Origin: a virus
Virus record (IMG/VR): IMGVR_UViG_3300046485_000029
Location: 1-41,852 of that record
Reading direction: 5' to 3' (one strand)
Length of the DNA stretch: 41,852 nucleotides
Below, in pieces: positions 1 through 7,811 of the stretch (positions within the stretch are counted from its first letter, which is position 1; every line of letters begins with the position of its first letter). The position numbers and the translations under genes are program-made. The notes beneath the pieces are model-generated. The model ran no database searches and was not told the origin of the DNA. It saw only the letters and a program-made list of their open reading frames with translations.

Positions 1-270
1 AACACGGTGAGGCTTAACTACACCTATACGACAGCTGCAACCGGAAACAAGATTGCAATTGTAAACCAGCTCCTCGGGACGACCCCGATGTTTTCAACTG
101 TTTTCTTCTCGACGTTCCAGTCTAAAAAATGCACGTTCACCTTTTCACAGTGCACGTCCAAGAAGTTCGCATTTGCGACCAAGCTGGAAGACTTCATAAT
201 CCCTGAAGTGGACTTCTCAATTTGCGCGGATGCTGCGGGCAACGTAGGCACTCTGAGCTTCGACGAGTAA
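1..270 (+). CDS. Major tail (tube) protein, C-terminal part
   Basis: This is the C-terminal 89 codons of the gene that begins at 41264. The window is circular, so the frame entering at base 1 (Asn-Thr-Val-Arg) continues the frame that leaves at 41852, and the joined protein is 243 aa. It lies between the tail terminator and the tail assembly chaperones, the usual place for the major tail protein. A beta-rich sequence with a Cys-containing C-terminal region fits a tube subunit. The GTG at base 7 is not a start but an internal Val codon. The call rests on synteny and composition, not on a named motif. Confidence 0.8.
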   Translation, partial: NTVRLNYTYTTAATGNKIAIVNQLLGTTPMFSTVFFSTFQSKKCTFTFSQCTSKKFAFATKLEDFIIPEVDFSICADAAGNVGTLSFDE

Positions 271-368
271 TAAGGCTGTCTAGCCTCATGGCAACCCTGG
301 CCGGTCAAAACCTCTCGGGCCGGTCAGGGCGGACAGGTAAAGCGAGAGGGATAAAAAGGAGAGGCGAC

Positions 369-695
369 ATGAAACGAATCAAGATTGTAGCAGACGACAA
401 GGTTTATTACGCAAAGCCACTAGGTCTCGGACAGCTGGAAGAGCTTGAGGATGATATCAACAAGATCGCGGAGCTGGAGAAGGAAGCGGTAACCAACCCG
501 GACAAGCTACCACTCGAATTGGTCAGGAAACAGGCCGCGATTGTGCTTATCGGACTGAAGAACCATAGCCAGGACGCAACGGAAGCCATTACCCAGGGGA
601 TGTCCTCACGCGAAATCGGAGAGGCGCTCTTTGCTGTTCTATCCGGATCCGGCTTGACTGAGGTGCCAGAGGGAAACGCAGCGCCGGGAGCGTAG
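369..695 (+). CDS. Tail assembly chaperone, short form (lambda gpG-like)
   Basis: This is a 108-aa, charged, helical protein. The start at 369 is chosen because an AAAAAGGAGAG ribosome site lies just upstream, and the longer in-frame reading has none. It sits between the major tail protein and the tape measure gene, where siphoviruses encode the chaperone that coats the tape measure during tail assembly. Near its 3' end it carries the heptamer G GGA AAC in the right frame for -1 slippage. Ribosomes that do not slip stop at the TAG at 693-695 and make this short form. Confidence 0.85.
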   Translation: MKRIKIVADDKVYYAKPLGLGQLEELEDDINKIAELEKEAVTNPDKLPLELVRKQAAIVLIGLKNHSQDATEAITQGMSSREIGEALFAVLSGSGLTEVPEGNAAPGA

Positions 696-982
696 ACTGG
701 GGTTTTCTCTTCGCCTCTATTGTGTCCGCCACGGGCTGGACATATGAACAGGTGGAGGCCCTCACGCTGCCCCGGCTTAACGAACTAACGGACTATTGGG
801 AGCAGGTGCCGCCGGTCAATGTATCGGCCAACCAGATCCGGATGATTATCAGGAGTTATTTCAAGATCAAGGATGACCCGAAAACAGGAGAAGCCGAAGA
901 GGTGAAAACATTGGAAGACTTCATCGGAGACTTCATGGCAGCGGGCGGCGGAATCAACGTAAAGGGGAACGTCAATGTCTGA
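369..982 (+). CDS. Tail assembly chaperone, -1 frameshift fusion (lambda gpG-T-like)
   Basis: The predicted product is 204 aa: 369-677 in frame, then a one-base slip back and 677-982. The -1 frame is open from 662 to the TGA at 980-982, and its region after the stop (…DWGFLF…ATGW…LPRLNEL…) resembles the T-like domain of chaperones. The alternative, a separate gene starting at GTG 722, has no clear ribosome site and would leave out the conserved stretch encoded by 677-721. The end overlaps the tape measure start by 8 bases. In lambda the G/G-T ratio matters for tail assembly; that this holds here is inference. Confidence 0.8.
671..677 (+). promoter_or_regulatory. Programmed -1 frameshift slippery heptamer
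   Basis: GGGAAAC fits the X XXY YYZ rule and is read G GGA AAC in the upstream frame. Slippage places GGG AAA in the -1 frame, which is open from 662. It lies 16 bases before the TAG of the short chaperone. Lambda uses the close relative GGGAAAG at the same place. Confidence 0.8.
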
Positions 983-3191
983 TGACAATAAAGTCGAGAT
1001 ACGGTACACCGCAAACACCAGCGACGCAATAGCCGGATCCAGAGCGGTCGCTAACGAGGTCGGCAATACGACCAATGCTGTCGGCGGATCCATAACCGAA
1101 TTGTCAGGGCATGCAAATCGCGGGGCTTTCGCGATGAAGGGCTTTCACTTCGCTTCCCATGAACTATTTGCTGAGCTGGGCATGGGCGGCCGTATGGCGC
1201 GGGCCTTCGGGCATGAGGTGCAGACCCTTGCCGGAACCCTCGGCTCTATAGCTTCAGTCATGGGCGGAGTGGCGCTGGCTGTTGTAGCGGGGTATCAGGT
1301 ATTCGAACATTTTACTAAAGCTGCAGAAGAGAAGAAGAAAGCCATCGATGCCAGCATAGCATCCCTCGAGAACGAGGTAAACAGCCTTTATCGGAACACC
1401 GAGCAGACCGCCGGCATGACCAGGGCCACTTACAATTTACTCGAGGCGAAAAGAGCGCTGTTGATTCTGGATCTAAGAGGCAAGATCGACGAAGACACAG
1501 AGGCGCTAAAGAAGCAGACCGAAGAAACCGAGAAGAATGCACGCGCCCGGCAGAATGCACAAAAGTGGTGGGGGGCAGGCCTCGATATTTCCGGGACTGC
1601 AGATATGGGTAGTGCTCCGGACAAGATGGTCGAAAAACACGAAAAGGACAATGCCCGGGAAGCACAGACACTCAAAGTCACGCAGGCTCAGATCGAGGCA
1701 CGAAAGGCTCTTCTCAAGCAACTCGAGGATATCAATCCCTCATATGCCAACTATTCCGAGAAGAAGGACAATAGCAAAGATAAGAGCCGGATGGCCGAAT
1801 GGGAGCAAACCTTAAAAGACTCCTACCAGAAAGATATCGAGAATAAGGGTCACTACTTCGAGCAGAGCAAATCCGAAGAGTTGAAGTACTTCCAGAATAT
1901 TCTGAGCGGACAGAAAACAACCGATGCAGAGAAAGCTCAGCTTGCCAAGCGCATCACAGATCTGAAGATCCAAATCTCCAAGGAAGGCGAGGCCGAAGAG
2001 ATAGGCGCTATGAAGTTCATGCTCGAGCAATACAAGAAAGGCTCTCAAGAGCGGATCGACATGGCGAAGGAGGTCGAGAAGGAAGAAGCGAAAAGCGGGA
2101 ACAATGATAAATACCTTGCGGCGGTCAAGGCCAGGATAGATGCAGAGAAGGAATATGCAGAGGAAAAGGGCAAGCTTGATGATGCTATCCTGGAGCGCGA
2201 AAGGCAAATCGAGAGACATAGCGTTGACATGAAGAAAGAGGATCTGAACACCCTCGTAGCCCTCGGCAAGATCAGCAAGGAAGAGGAGCTGCTCGCTCTA
2301 ATCGAATTCGAGAATAAATCATGGATTGCCCAGGTGAAGGCGCTCAATGACGAGAAGGCAAACCTCGCAGAGGGAACGGCGGCATACGCAGAGCACATGA
2401 ATAAGAGGCTGAAGCTTGCCCAGCAGCACGATCTGGAGATAAAGAAGCTCAACGACAAAACAAGAATCGAGACCGACGCCACCTGGAACCGGATGCTACA
2501 GCCGATGACTACCGGCTTTAACAGCATGGTCATGGGAATGCTCAACCGCACAATGACTCTCCGGCAGGGGCTCCGCAATATAGGACTCAACATTGCCAGC
2601 GATTTCTTGACTAATGTTGTGATGAAGGGAGTCACAAACTGGATCAAGGGCGAGCTGGAAAAGCTCGCAACGTCACGAACCATATCGGGGATGCTACAAG
2701 TTCTCGGAATTACTCAGGCTGCCCAGCAAGAGGCTACACAAACGACTACCACCACAACAGCCATTGTAGAAGCCAAAGCTATGGCCTTGGCGATGATCCC
2801 GGCCTATACAGGCATTGCGGCAATCGGTGCGGCCTCAGCTATGGCAGACATTCCCTATGTCGGCCCTGTCCTGGGCGCTGCGGCCTTCGCTGAAATGATG
2901 GCGCTCGGCGCCGGAGCGCTCGCTTATGGATTATCGGCCGAAGGTGGCTTCGACATTCCATCGAACATCAACCCGATCGTCCAGACGCATGCACGGGAAA
3001 TGATTCTGCCGGCGGACATCGCTGATCACGTCCGCAGCAGCATGGGGGCTGGAACTCAAGCCCCGTCAGCTTCGCCGACTTTCACGCTGGGCAGAGGATC
3101 GAAGCTGACAGACCTGATCACGCTGAAGGATCACAAGAAAGCATTCGAGCGTTTAGTGCGGGATTACCACTTGAAGCCAAGGAAGGCATAA
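975..3191 (+). CDS. Tail tape measure protein
   Basis: This 738-aa protein sets tail length and is ejected with the DNA. The order seen is a Ser/Thr/Asn-rich N-terminus, a hydrophobic segment at about residues 88-108, a very long charged and coiled-coil-prone middle rich in Lys and Glu (about 110-500), a Thr-rich stretch, and a strongly hydrophobic Ala/Gly-rich region near 605-660. It ends with a GGFDIP…REMILPADI segment, which resembles the C-terminal signature of lambda-type tape measures. It starts inside the end of the chaperone fusion, with AAAGGGG upstream. Size and position after the chaperones make the call secure. Confidence 0.9.
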   Translation: MSDDNKVEIRYTANTSDAIAGSRAVANEVGNTTNAVGGSITELSGHANRGAFAMKGFHFASHELFAELGMGGRMARAFGHEVQTLAGTLGSIASVMGGVALAVVAGYQVFEHFTKAAEEKKKAIDASIASLENEVNSLYRNTEQTAGMTRATYNLLEAKRALLILDLRGKIDEDTEALKKQTEETEKNARARQNAQKWWGAGLDISGTADMGSAPDKMVEKHEKDNAREAQTLKVTQAQIEARKALLKQLEDINPSYANYSEKKDNSKDKSRMAEWEQTLKDSYQKDIENKGHYFEQSKSEELKYFQNILSGQKTTDAEKAQLAKRITDLKIQISKEGEAEEIGAMKFMLEQYKKGSQERIDMAKEVEKEEAKSGNNDKYLAAVKARIDAEKEYAEEKGKLDDAILERERQIERHSVDMKKEDLNTLVALGKISKEEELLALIEFENKSWIAQVKALNDEKANLAEGTAAYAEHMNKRLKLAQQHDLEIKKLNDKTRIETDATWNRMLQPMTTGFNSMVMGMLNRTMTLRQGLRNIGLNIASDFLTNVVMKGVTNWIKGELEKLATSRTISGMLQVLGITQAAQQEATQTTTTTTAIVEAKAMALAMIPAYTGIAAIGAASAMADIPYVGPVLGAAAFAEMMALGAGALAYGLSAEGGFDIPSNINPIVQTHAREMILPADIADHVRSSMGAGTQAPSASPTFTLGRGSKLTDLITLKDHKKAFERLVRDYHLKPRKA

Positions 3192-3200
3192 GGAGATCCA

Positions 3201-3845
3201 ATGTCGGCATATACCATACCTGGACAGCCGTACCCGATCTTTCCGACACTGAGCGGACGAGGCTGGAGCGTAAAGCGGACTCCGAACTGGAAGACGTTGA
3301 CACAGGAGACATTTTCCGGACTCGACTCTCAGGCTGGGTGTATGGCCTACCCTTGGTGGCAGTGGGAACTCACTTATGAATTACTGAGATCGGATTCAGC
3401 CAATAACGAATTCCAGACACTAGTCGGCTTTTACAACCAGCAGAAAGGCGCCGCTATCCCTTTCTGTTTTTTAGATTCCGTGGATAATGCGGCAACCAAC
3501 CAGACCTTCGGAACCGGTGACGGAATATCTACGCAATTCCAATTGTTCAGAACCTTCGGGAACGTCTACGAGCCCGTCCTTGCTCCTTACGGAGGTGTCA
3601 CAGTATATAAGGGCGGAACGATGCTAACACCAACAACGGATTTTACCGTCAGCAATCTCGGCCTGGTCACTTTCACAGTCGCTCCGGTACTCGGCGCGGC
3701 ACTCACATGGACCGGAACGTTTTACTGGATTTGCCGATTCCTCGATGATCAAATCGAGTTTGAGAATTTTATGAATAACTATTGGATGTGCAAAAAAATA
3801 CTTTTTAAATCAAAAAAGCTTTATTCGCTGGGAACAACGGCGTAG
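3201..3845 (+). CDS. DUF2460-family distal tail protein (GTA gp12-like)
   Basis: This 214-aa protein has the family pattern. The N-terminus is a P-x-F-P-T-L-x-G-R-x-W-S-V-K-R-T-P motif, a Trp-rich segment (YPWWQWEL) lies near residue 55, and a GTGDG…FQL motif lies in the middle. In the Rhodobacter gene transfer agent the DUF2460 protein is the distal tail protein linking tube to hub. Here it directly follows the tape measure with a GGAGAT site before ATG. The end of the gene is A-rich and Lys-rich. Family assignment is from recognition of the pattern. Confidence 0.8.
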   Translation: MSAYTIPGQPYPIFPTLSGRGWSVKRTPNWKTLTQETFSGLDSQAGCMAYPWWQWELTYELLRSDSANNEFQTLVGFYNQQKGAAIPFCFLDSVDNAATNQTFGTGDGISTQFQLFRTFGNVYEPVLAPYGGVTVYKGGTMLTPTTDFTVSNLGLVTFTVAPVLGAALTWTGTFYWICRFLDDQIEFENFMNNYWMCKKILFKSKKLYSLGTTA

Positions 3846-3856
3846 AGGGGGGAATT

Positions 3857-4363
3857 ATGAAGAGATTATTTCAGGGTTTTCTTATAAGTCTTTTGCTTGT
3901 CTCATCTGCCTCAGCGATTTCTATCTGTCAGTTGCCGACGACAACTTCTCCCTCGCTTACCGATCTGCATGCTATCGATACTGCAGGATGCGGCGGTACG
4001 ATTCAGGAAACTACTGCCCAGATACTTTCGCTTGCTCCTGCGTATCTGACTGTAATCACTTCAACGACAACAGTGACGAATCCAACCCCTGTAGTGGGCA
4101 CTATCGGCCAGAAGATCGTCTTTAAACTAACGGCACAGGCCTCAACGGCGACATTCGCAACCCCAACAGGAACGCCGATGGACGCTCAGATGCTTGAATT
4201 CATCATTAAGGATAACGGATCAGCACAGAACCTCTCCTGGGGATCCGCTTATGTGGCCTCTACTATTGCACTCCCGACGGTAACCACGGCAAGCACACCG
4301 CTGCGCGTAGTTTTCCAATATAGCACCGATGATTCGAAATGGCACCTGGTAGGCGTGGCATAG
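3857..4363 (+). CDS. Exported beta-rich protein in the tail-tip cassette
   Basis: The protein is 168 aa. It begins with a textbook Sec signal peptide: MKRLF, about 12 hydrophobic residues, then an SSASA-type cleavage site near residue 20. The mature part is Thr/Ser/Ala-rich and beta-rich. Its last 80 residues resemble a domain common in phage fibre and decoration proteins, and look like the C-terminal domain of the 30612-31079 product. The ribosome site is GAGGGGGGAATT. The gene lies between two virion tail genes, where an exported protein is unexpected. It could be a cell-surface protein or a virion fibre with a hydrophobic N-terminus; no function is assigned. Confidence 0.7.
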   Translation: MKRLFQGFLISLLLVSSASAISICQLPTTTSPSLTDLHAIDTAGCGGTIQETTAQILSLAPAYLTVITSTTTVTNPTPVVGTIGQKIVFKLTAQASTATFATPTGTPMDAQMLEFIIKDNGSAQNLSWGSAYVASTIALPTVTTASTPLRVVFQYSTDDSKWHLVGVA

Positions 4364-4364
4364 C

Positions 4365-6410
4365 ATGAAAGCGCTTTTAAAAATCCTAATCGCGTGGCTG
4401 GTGCTCCTTCTTTTGCTTTGGGAGACCGGGGAGAGTGCGACCTATTACGTAGCGACAACAGGAAATGACAGCACCGGGACCGGATCCTCAGTCGCGCCCT
4501 GGGCAACATTCGCAAAGGCGATGACCGTGCTGATTCCAGGCGACACGCTCAACATTCGGCGCGGTACCTATTACCAATACATGCACGTCACGGTTTCTGG
4601 CAACTCGAGCAACTATATTACCATTCAAGCAGATCCCAATGATCCATCCGGAAACGCAGACGGCTATGTCTATATCGACCAAACCCAATGGAACGGATCA
4701 CCGAATAATCCAGCATGCGCGGTCGACGGACAAAGCTATATAAATATGCAAGGCCTAATTTGCGTAGCCTCGCCGGATGGCAGCAATTTTGCCATATTCG
4801 TCGGCCATAAAAGCAGCAATGATGCAACAGCAAGTTATGTGAATTTCAGGAGGATGTCGGCATATACCGGCTATGGGACCGCCGGCGGCGGTGGCGGCCA
4901 TATTGCAGTGATAAACGTAGATGGACATGACAACACTGGCAACGGAGGCCTCAGCTATGCCCATCATATTTTATTCGAGGACACAATTATCTATACTCCG
5001 GCCGGGAGCGGCTATATTTCATTTGACGCGCTATCGGCCGAATACATAACGGTTCGGCGGACATTCGCTTACACGGCGGACCCCTGCGTGGTTTTTTATC
5101 AGACAGAGAACAGCATCGCAGAAAATAATATTTGTAAATACCAAGTCGGCGGTTATCCATATAATGCCGCATACGGCGTCCAGATTAACGCATCCTCGGC
5201 ATGCTATGGCGCAAATAATTCCTTGATAGGGAATATCGTGGTCGGCAATTCATCCGGGAACGGCTACACGGCCGCCGTTTCGCTTTCAGATAGATATAAT
5301 TGCTACAACGTCGGAGATTCGGCAATCGTGCATGACAATTTCGGCTATAATTTCGCAAATTATGGCGCTTATATTAATAACAGCCGAAACCTAACATTTC
5401 ACAATAACACATTCGTCGAGACGCGGACAGACACGCCGCAGGCAGGCGGAGCATGGATCGCAGGCTTAAACCTAATGACATGGGGAAATCACAATTCCAT
5501 AACCATGCTTTCAGGACAGACGATAAACGCTAACGTTTGCGTGAGCAATAATTCCAATTTGAACGGCTCTTCTTTCGGCTACGTAGAAGATACAAACGCC
5601 GGCGGATCCATAACCGTGGCCCGCGCGAATAATGATTTTTACAATGCGTATCACGAATTCGGTGGATCCGACGGTCCGACAGCGGCCTCCGGCGAAGTAA
5701 CCACGCAACCCACGTGGAATTCATCCTATGGTACGATCGGCCAATATTTGACGCCACCGACAAACATGACATCGTGGGGAGCGACGATCACATGTCAAAC
5801 AGTAAACGGATCCACCGGGAGCAACGCGTTATTCCCCTGGCCGATGGATGACAGAATCCAGAGAGAACTCGGAAGCAGCGGAACGATCGCCGCGCTTGGA
5901 TTTAACGGCGCTACCTCCCTATTGTGGAACGGAACATCATATTCAGGGCTATGCGGCGGCGGCAGCCAGATCAATGGATACTGCGGCACGGCAAGCGGCC
6001 AAACCTTTACCTCGGCGCCGAGCATAAACCTATGCGCGAGCGGATCGGCCACAACGCTCTCCGGATCCGGTCCCTGGTACTGGGGATGTAACGGATCGAA
6101 CGGAGGAACGAGCACAGCAAGCAACGCCTGCGTCGCGTATTACCAAGCGCAATATACGGTCACTCCATCGATTCAAACCGGCTGCGTAATGAATCCGAGC
6201 AGCCCGGTCCAGGTAAACAGCGGCAACACGCAATCTTTCACGGTCGGAACGCAAACCGGATTTACGATTAATAACGTATGGGGATGCGGCGGAACGTGGG
6301 GTTCGTCGCCCTATGTTACGGCAGCAATAACGGCAAATTGCATGGTCTCATGCACGGTAAATGCGGCGAGCGGAATCACAACAAAAGCTGCCGGATTTTT
6401 CGCGTGGTGA
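4365..6410 (+). CDS. Exported right-handed beta-helix protein (possible depolymerase or adhesin)
   Basis: This 681-aa protein has an N-terminal signal sequence with a very hydrophobic Leu-rich core (residues about 5-20). It continues with the pattern of parallel beta-helix proteins: YYVATTGNDS, W-A-T-F-x-K-A, G-D-T-L-N-I-R-x-G-T-Y, then many short Asn/Gly-rich turns to about residue 480. This opening is typical of the DUF1565/pectate-lyase-like group. A Cys-rich C-terminal part ends in a module like divergent InlB B-repeats (V-N-S-G-N-T-x-S-F-T-V). Such folds serve as polysaccharide depolymerases in phage tails, but no catalytic residues can be identified. It sits in the middle of the conserved tail-tip set. 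Confidence 0.7.
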   Translation: MKALLKILIAWLVLLLLLWETGESATYYVATTGNDSTGTGSSVAPWATFAKAMTVLIPGDTLNIRRGTYYQYMHVTVSGNSSNYITIQADPNDPSGNADGYVYIDQTQWNGSPNNPACAVDGQSYINMQGLICVASPDGSNFAIFVGHKSSNDATASYVNFRRMSAYTGYGTAGGGGGHIAVINVDGHDNTGNGGLSYAHHILFEDTIIYTPAGSGYISFDALSAEYITVRRTFAYTADPCVVFYQTENSIAENNICKYQVGGYPYNAAYGVQINASSACYGANNSLIGNIVVGNSSGNGYTAAVSLSDRYNCYNVGDSAIVHDNFGYNFANYGAYINNSRNLTFHNNTFVETRTDTPQAGGAWIAGLNLMTWGNHNSITMLSGQTINANVCVSNNSNLNGSSFGYVEDTNAGGSITVARANNDFYNAYHEFGGSDGPTAASGEVTTQPTWNSSYGTIGQYLTPPTNMTSWGATITCQTVNGSTGSNALFPWPMDDRIQRELGSSGTIAALGFNGATSLLWNGTSYSGLCGGGSQINGYCGTASGQTFTSAPSINLCASGSATTLSGSGPWYWGCNGSNGGTSTASNACVAYYQAQYTVTPSIQTGCVMNPSSPVQVNSGNTQSFTVGTQTGFTINNVWGCGGTWGSSPYVTAAITANCMVSCTVNAASGITTKAAGFFAW

Positions 6411-6414
6411 TCGA

Positions 6415-7389
6415 ATGAAAAACATAACGACAGCGCTCCAGGCATTATTGAACGCCGGGACATTCCAAATGGCGGACCTATTCTCTATTCGGCTAATCGA
6501 TAACACCTCGCTCAATTTTACAAATTTTGACATCCCGATTCTATATGGCGGGAACGCATATCTCTGCGGAGGCGCCAATATAGAGCGCTCGAAGCTGAGC
6601 TTCAAAAACGATCTTTCGGTAAACAGTCTTGATATCACGATCAAGCGTCAGGCCTCCGGATTTATCGAGGGCGTTCCGATCCTGCAGGCGATAAAGAACG
6701 GCGTTTTAGATGGCGCAATCCTTACCCTCAGCCGGGCTTTTTTCAACACCGCTGCAAATATGCCGATTATGAATATTAGTAGCCAGGCGCAAACACTGAA
6801 CACTGACGCCGGCGATGCGATAACTACAGATTCCGGCGGCGTGATAACTTTCGGGACGACATTGTCGAGCGATTACGTCGTCGTTCTTTTTCAAGGCCGA
6901 ATAGCCGACATTGACCTCGATCGCATGCAGGCCCGCGCAACTAATAATTCATGGCTTGAATTACTCGACATGCAGATCCCGAGACAACTTTACGGCTCCG
7001 GATGTATCCACACTCTTTATGACGGTCCTGATGCCAACGGCAACGGCTGCCAGGTTAATATTGCCAGTTACACTCAGCCGACGGTCATCACCGGTGCTTG
7101 CACGCCGTCAATGATGCCGACGCAACTCGTATTCCCGGACAATTACTTCCAATATGGTATCGCTCAGTTCACATCAGGGGCAAACGCAGGCCTTCAGAGG
7201 GCCATCTCCGACTGGATAAGCAAGACTATTTATTTATTTGAACCTCTGCCTTCTGCGCCTCAACCAGGCGATACTGTGACGGTCATTGCAGGTTGCGATA
7301 AGACTATGGCCACATGCGCTGGCCGCTTTAACAATCTCTCTCAATTTTTAGGAATGCCATTTATACCTGTAGCGGAGACGGCAATATGA
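6415..7389 (+). CDS. DUF2163 / BR0599-family tail hub protein (GTA gp13-like)
   Basis: This 324-aa protein has the family layout. A domain with a LFSIRLIDN…LNFTNFD start is followed by a C-terminal segment GCDKTMATC-AGRFNN…F-x-G-M-P-F-I-P, which is the BR0599 signature. In gene transfer agents this protein forms the tail hub. Cysteines at GSGC, GNGC, GACT, GCDK and ATC could ligate an iron-sulfur cluster, as reported for lambda gpL; this is inference. ATG 6415 is chosen because it follows the previous stop by 4 bases and fits the family N-terminus. The stop overlaps the next gene as ATGA. Confidence 0.85.
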   Translation: MKNITTALQALLNAGTFQMADLFSIRLIDNTSLNFTNFDIPILYGGNAYLCGGANIERSKLSFKNDLSVNSLDITIKRQASGFIEGVPILQAIKNGVLDGAILTLSRAFFNTAANMPIMNISSQAQTLNTDAGDAITTDSGGVITFGTTLSSDYVVVLFQGRIADIDLDRMQARATNNSWLELLDMQIPRQLYGSGCIHTLYDGPDANGNGCQVNIASYTQPTVITGACTPSMMPTQLVFPDNYFQYGIAQFTSGANAGLQRAISDWISKTIYLFEPLPSAPQPGDTVTVIAGCDKTMATCAGRFNNLSQFLGMPFIPVAETAI

Positions 7390-7811
7390 CAGAACAAGAG
7401 CAGCGAGCAAAGATTGTAGATGTGGCTCTCACCTGGAATAAAACGCCATATGTCCACATGGGGCGAATTAAGGGTGCCGGGTGTGATTGCGCTACGTTTC
7501 TCCTTGAGGTTTACGAAGAGGCAGGTCTGAGTGAACATATCGACATTGAATATTATCCCATGGACTGGCACATGCATCAGGCCGAAGAGAAATACTTAAA
7601 GAAGATTCTCGAACACGGCCATCGGGTCAGCGTGCCACAGCCGGGAGACATCGCACTCTATCGATACGGCAAGACGGCTGCGCACGGCGCTATTGTTATC
7701 GACTATCCGACGATCATACATTCAGCAATTACCCAGGGAGTCGTCCTGTCAAATGATGAGCCGATAAGGGACAGGCTTGTTGGATTCTTCAGCTATTGGG
7801 AGCCTAAATAA
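7386..7811 (+). CDS. NlpC/P60-family tail peptidase (GTA gp14-like)
   Basis: This 141-aa cell-wall peptidase is presumably at the tail tip. The catalytic Cys lies in GCDCATF (Cys35), the His in AAHGAIV (His100), and a further polar residue is His112 in IIHSA. Family members cleave peptide cross-links of peptidoglycan, and the phage and gene-transfer-agent branch (phage NlpC/P60, about 140 aa) helps DNA entry. ATGA overlaps the hub gene, and TAATG couples it to the next gene. Length and motif order match the family. Confidence 0.88.
   Translation: MTEQEQRAKIVDVALTWNKTPYVHMGRIKGAGCDCATFLLEVYEEAGLSEHIDIEYYPMDWHMHQAEEKYLKKILEHGHRVSVPQPGDIALYRYGKTAAHGAIVIDYPTIIHSAITQGVVLSNDEPIRDRLVGFFSYWEPK

Noticed and set aside
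1-127. Biological terminal repeat (as in phages with fixed direct terminal repeats)
   Set aside because: The repeat lies inside the tail tube gene, which reads through the joint without a break, and 127 is a common assembly k-mer. It is assembly overlap.
722-982. Independent gene starting at GTG 722
   Set aside because: No clear ribosome site, and the conserved part of the protein begins upstream of it in the same frame. Frameshift fusion explains it better.
2045-2683. 212-codon open frame on the minus strand inside the tape measure gene
   Set aside because: It is a shadow of the Lys/Glu-rich coding strand: Ser/Leu-rich, no ribosome site, and the sense gene is certain.
4365-6410. Diversity-generating retroelement variable region in the fibre-like genes
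   Set aside because: No reverse transcriptase gene and no template repeat were found in the window.
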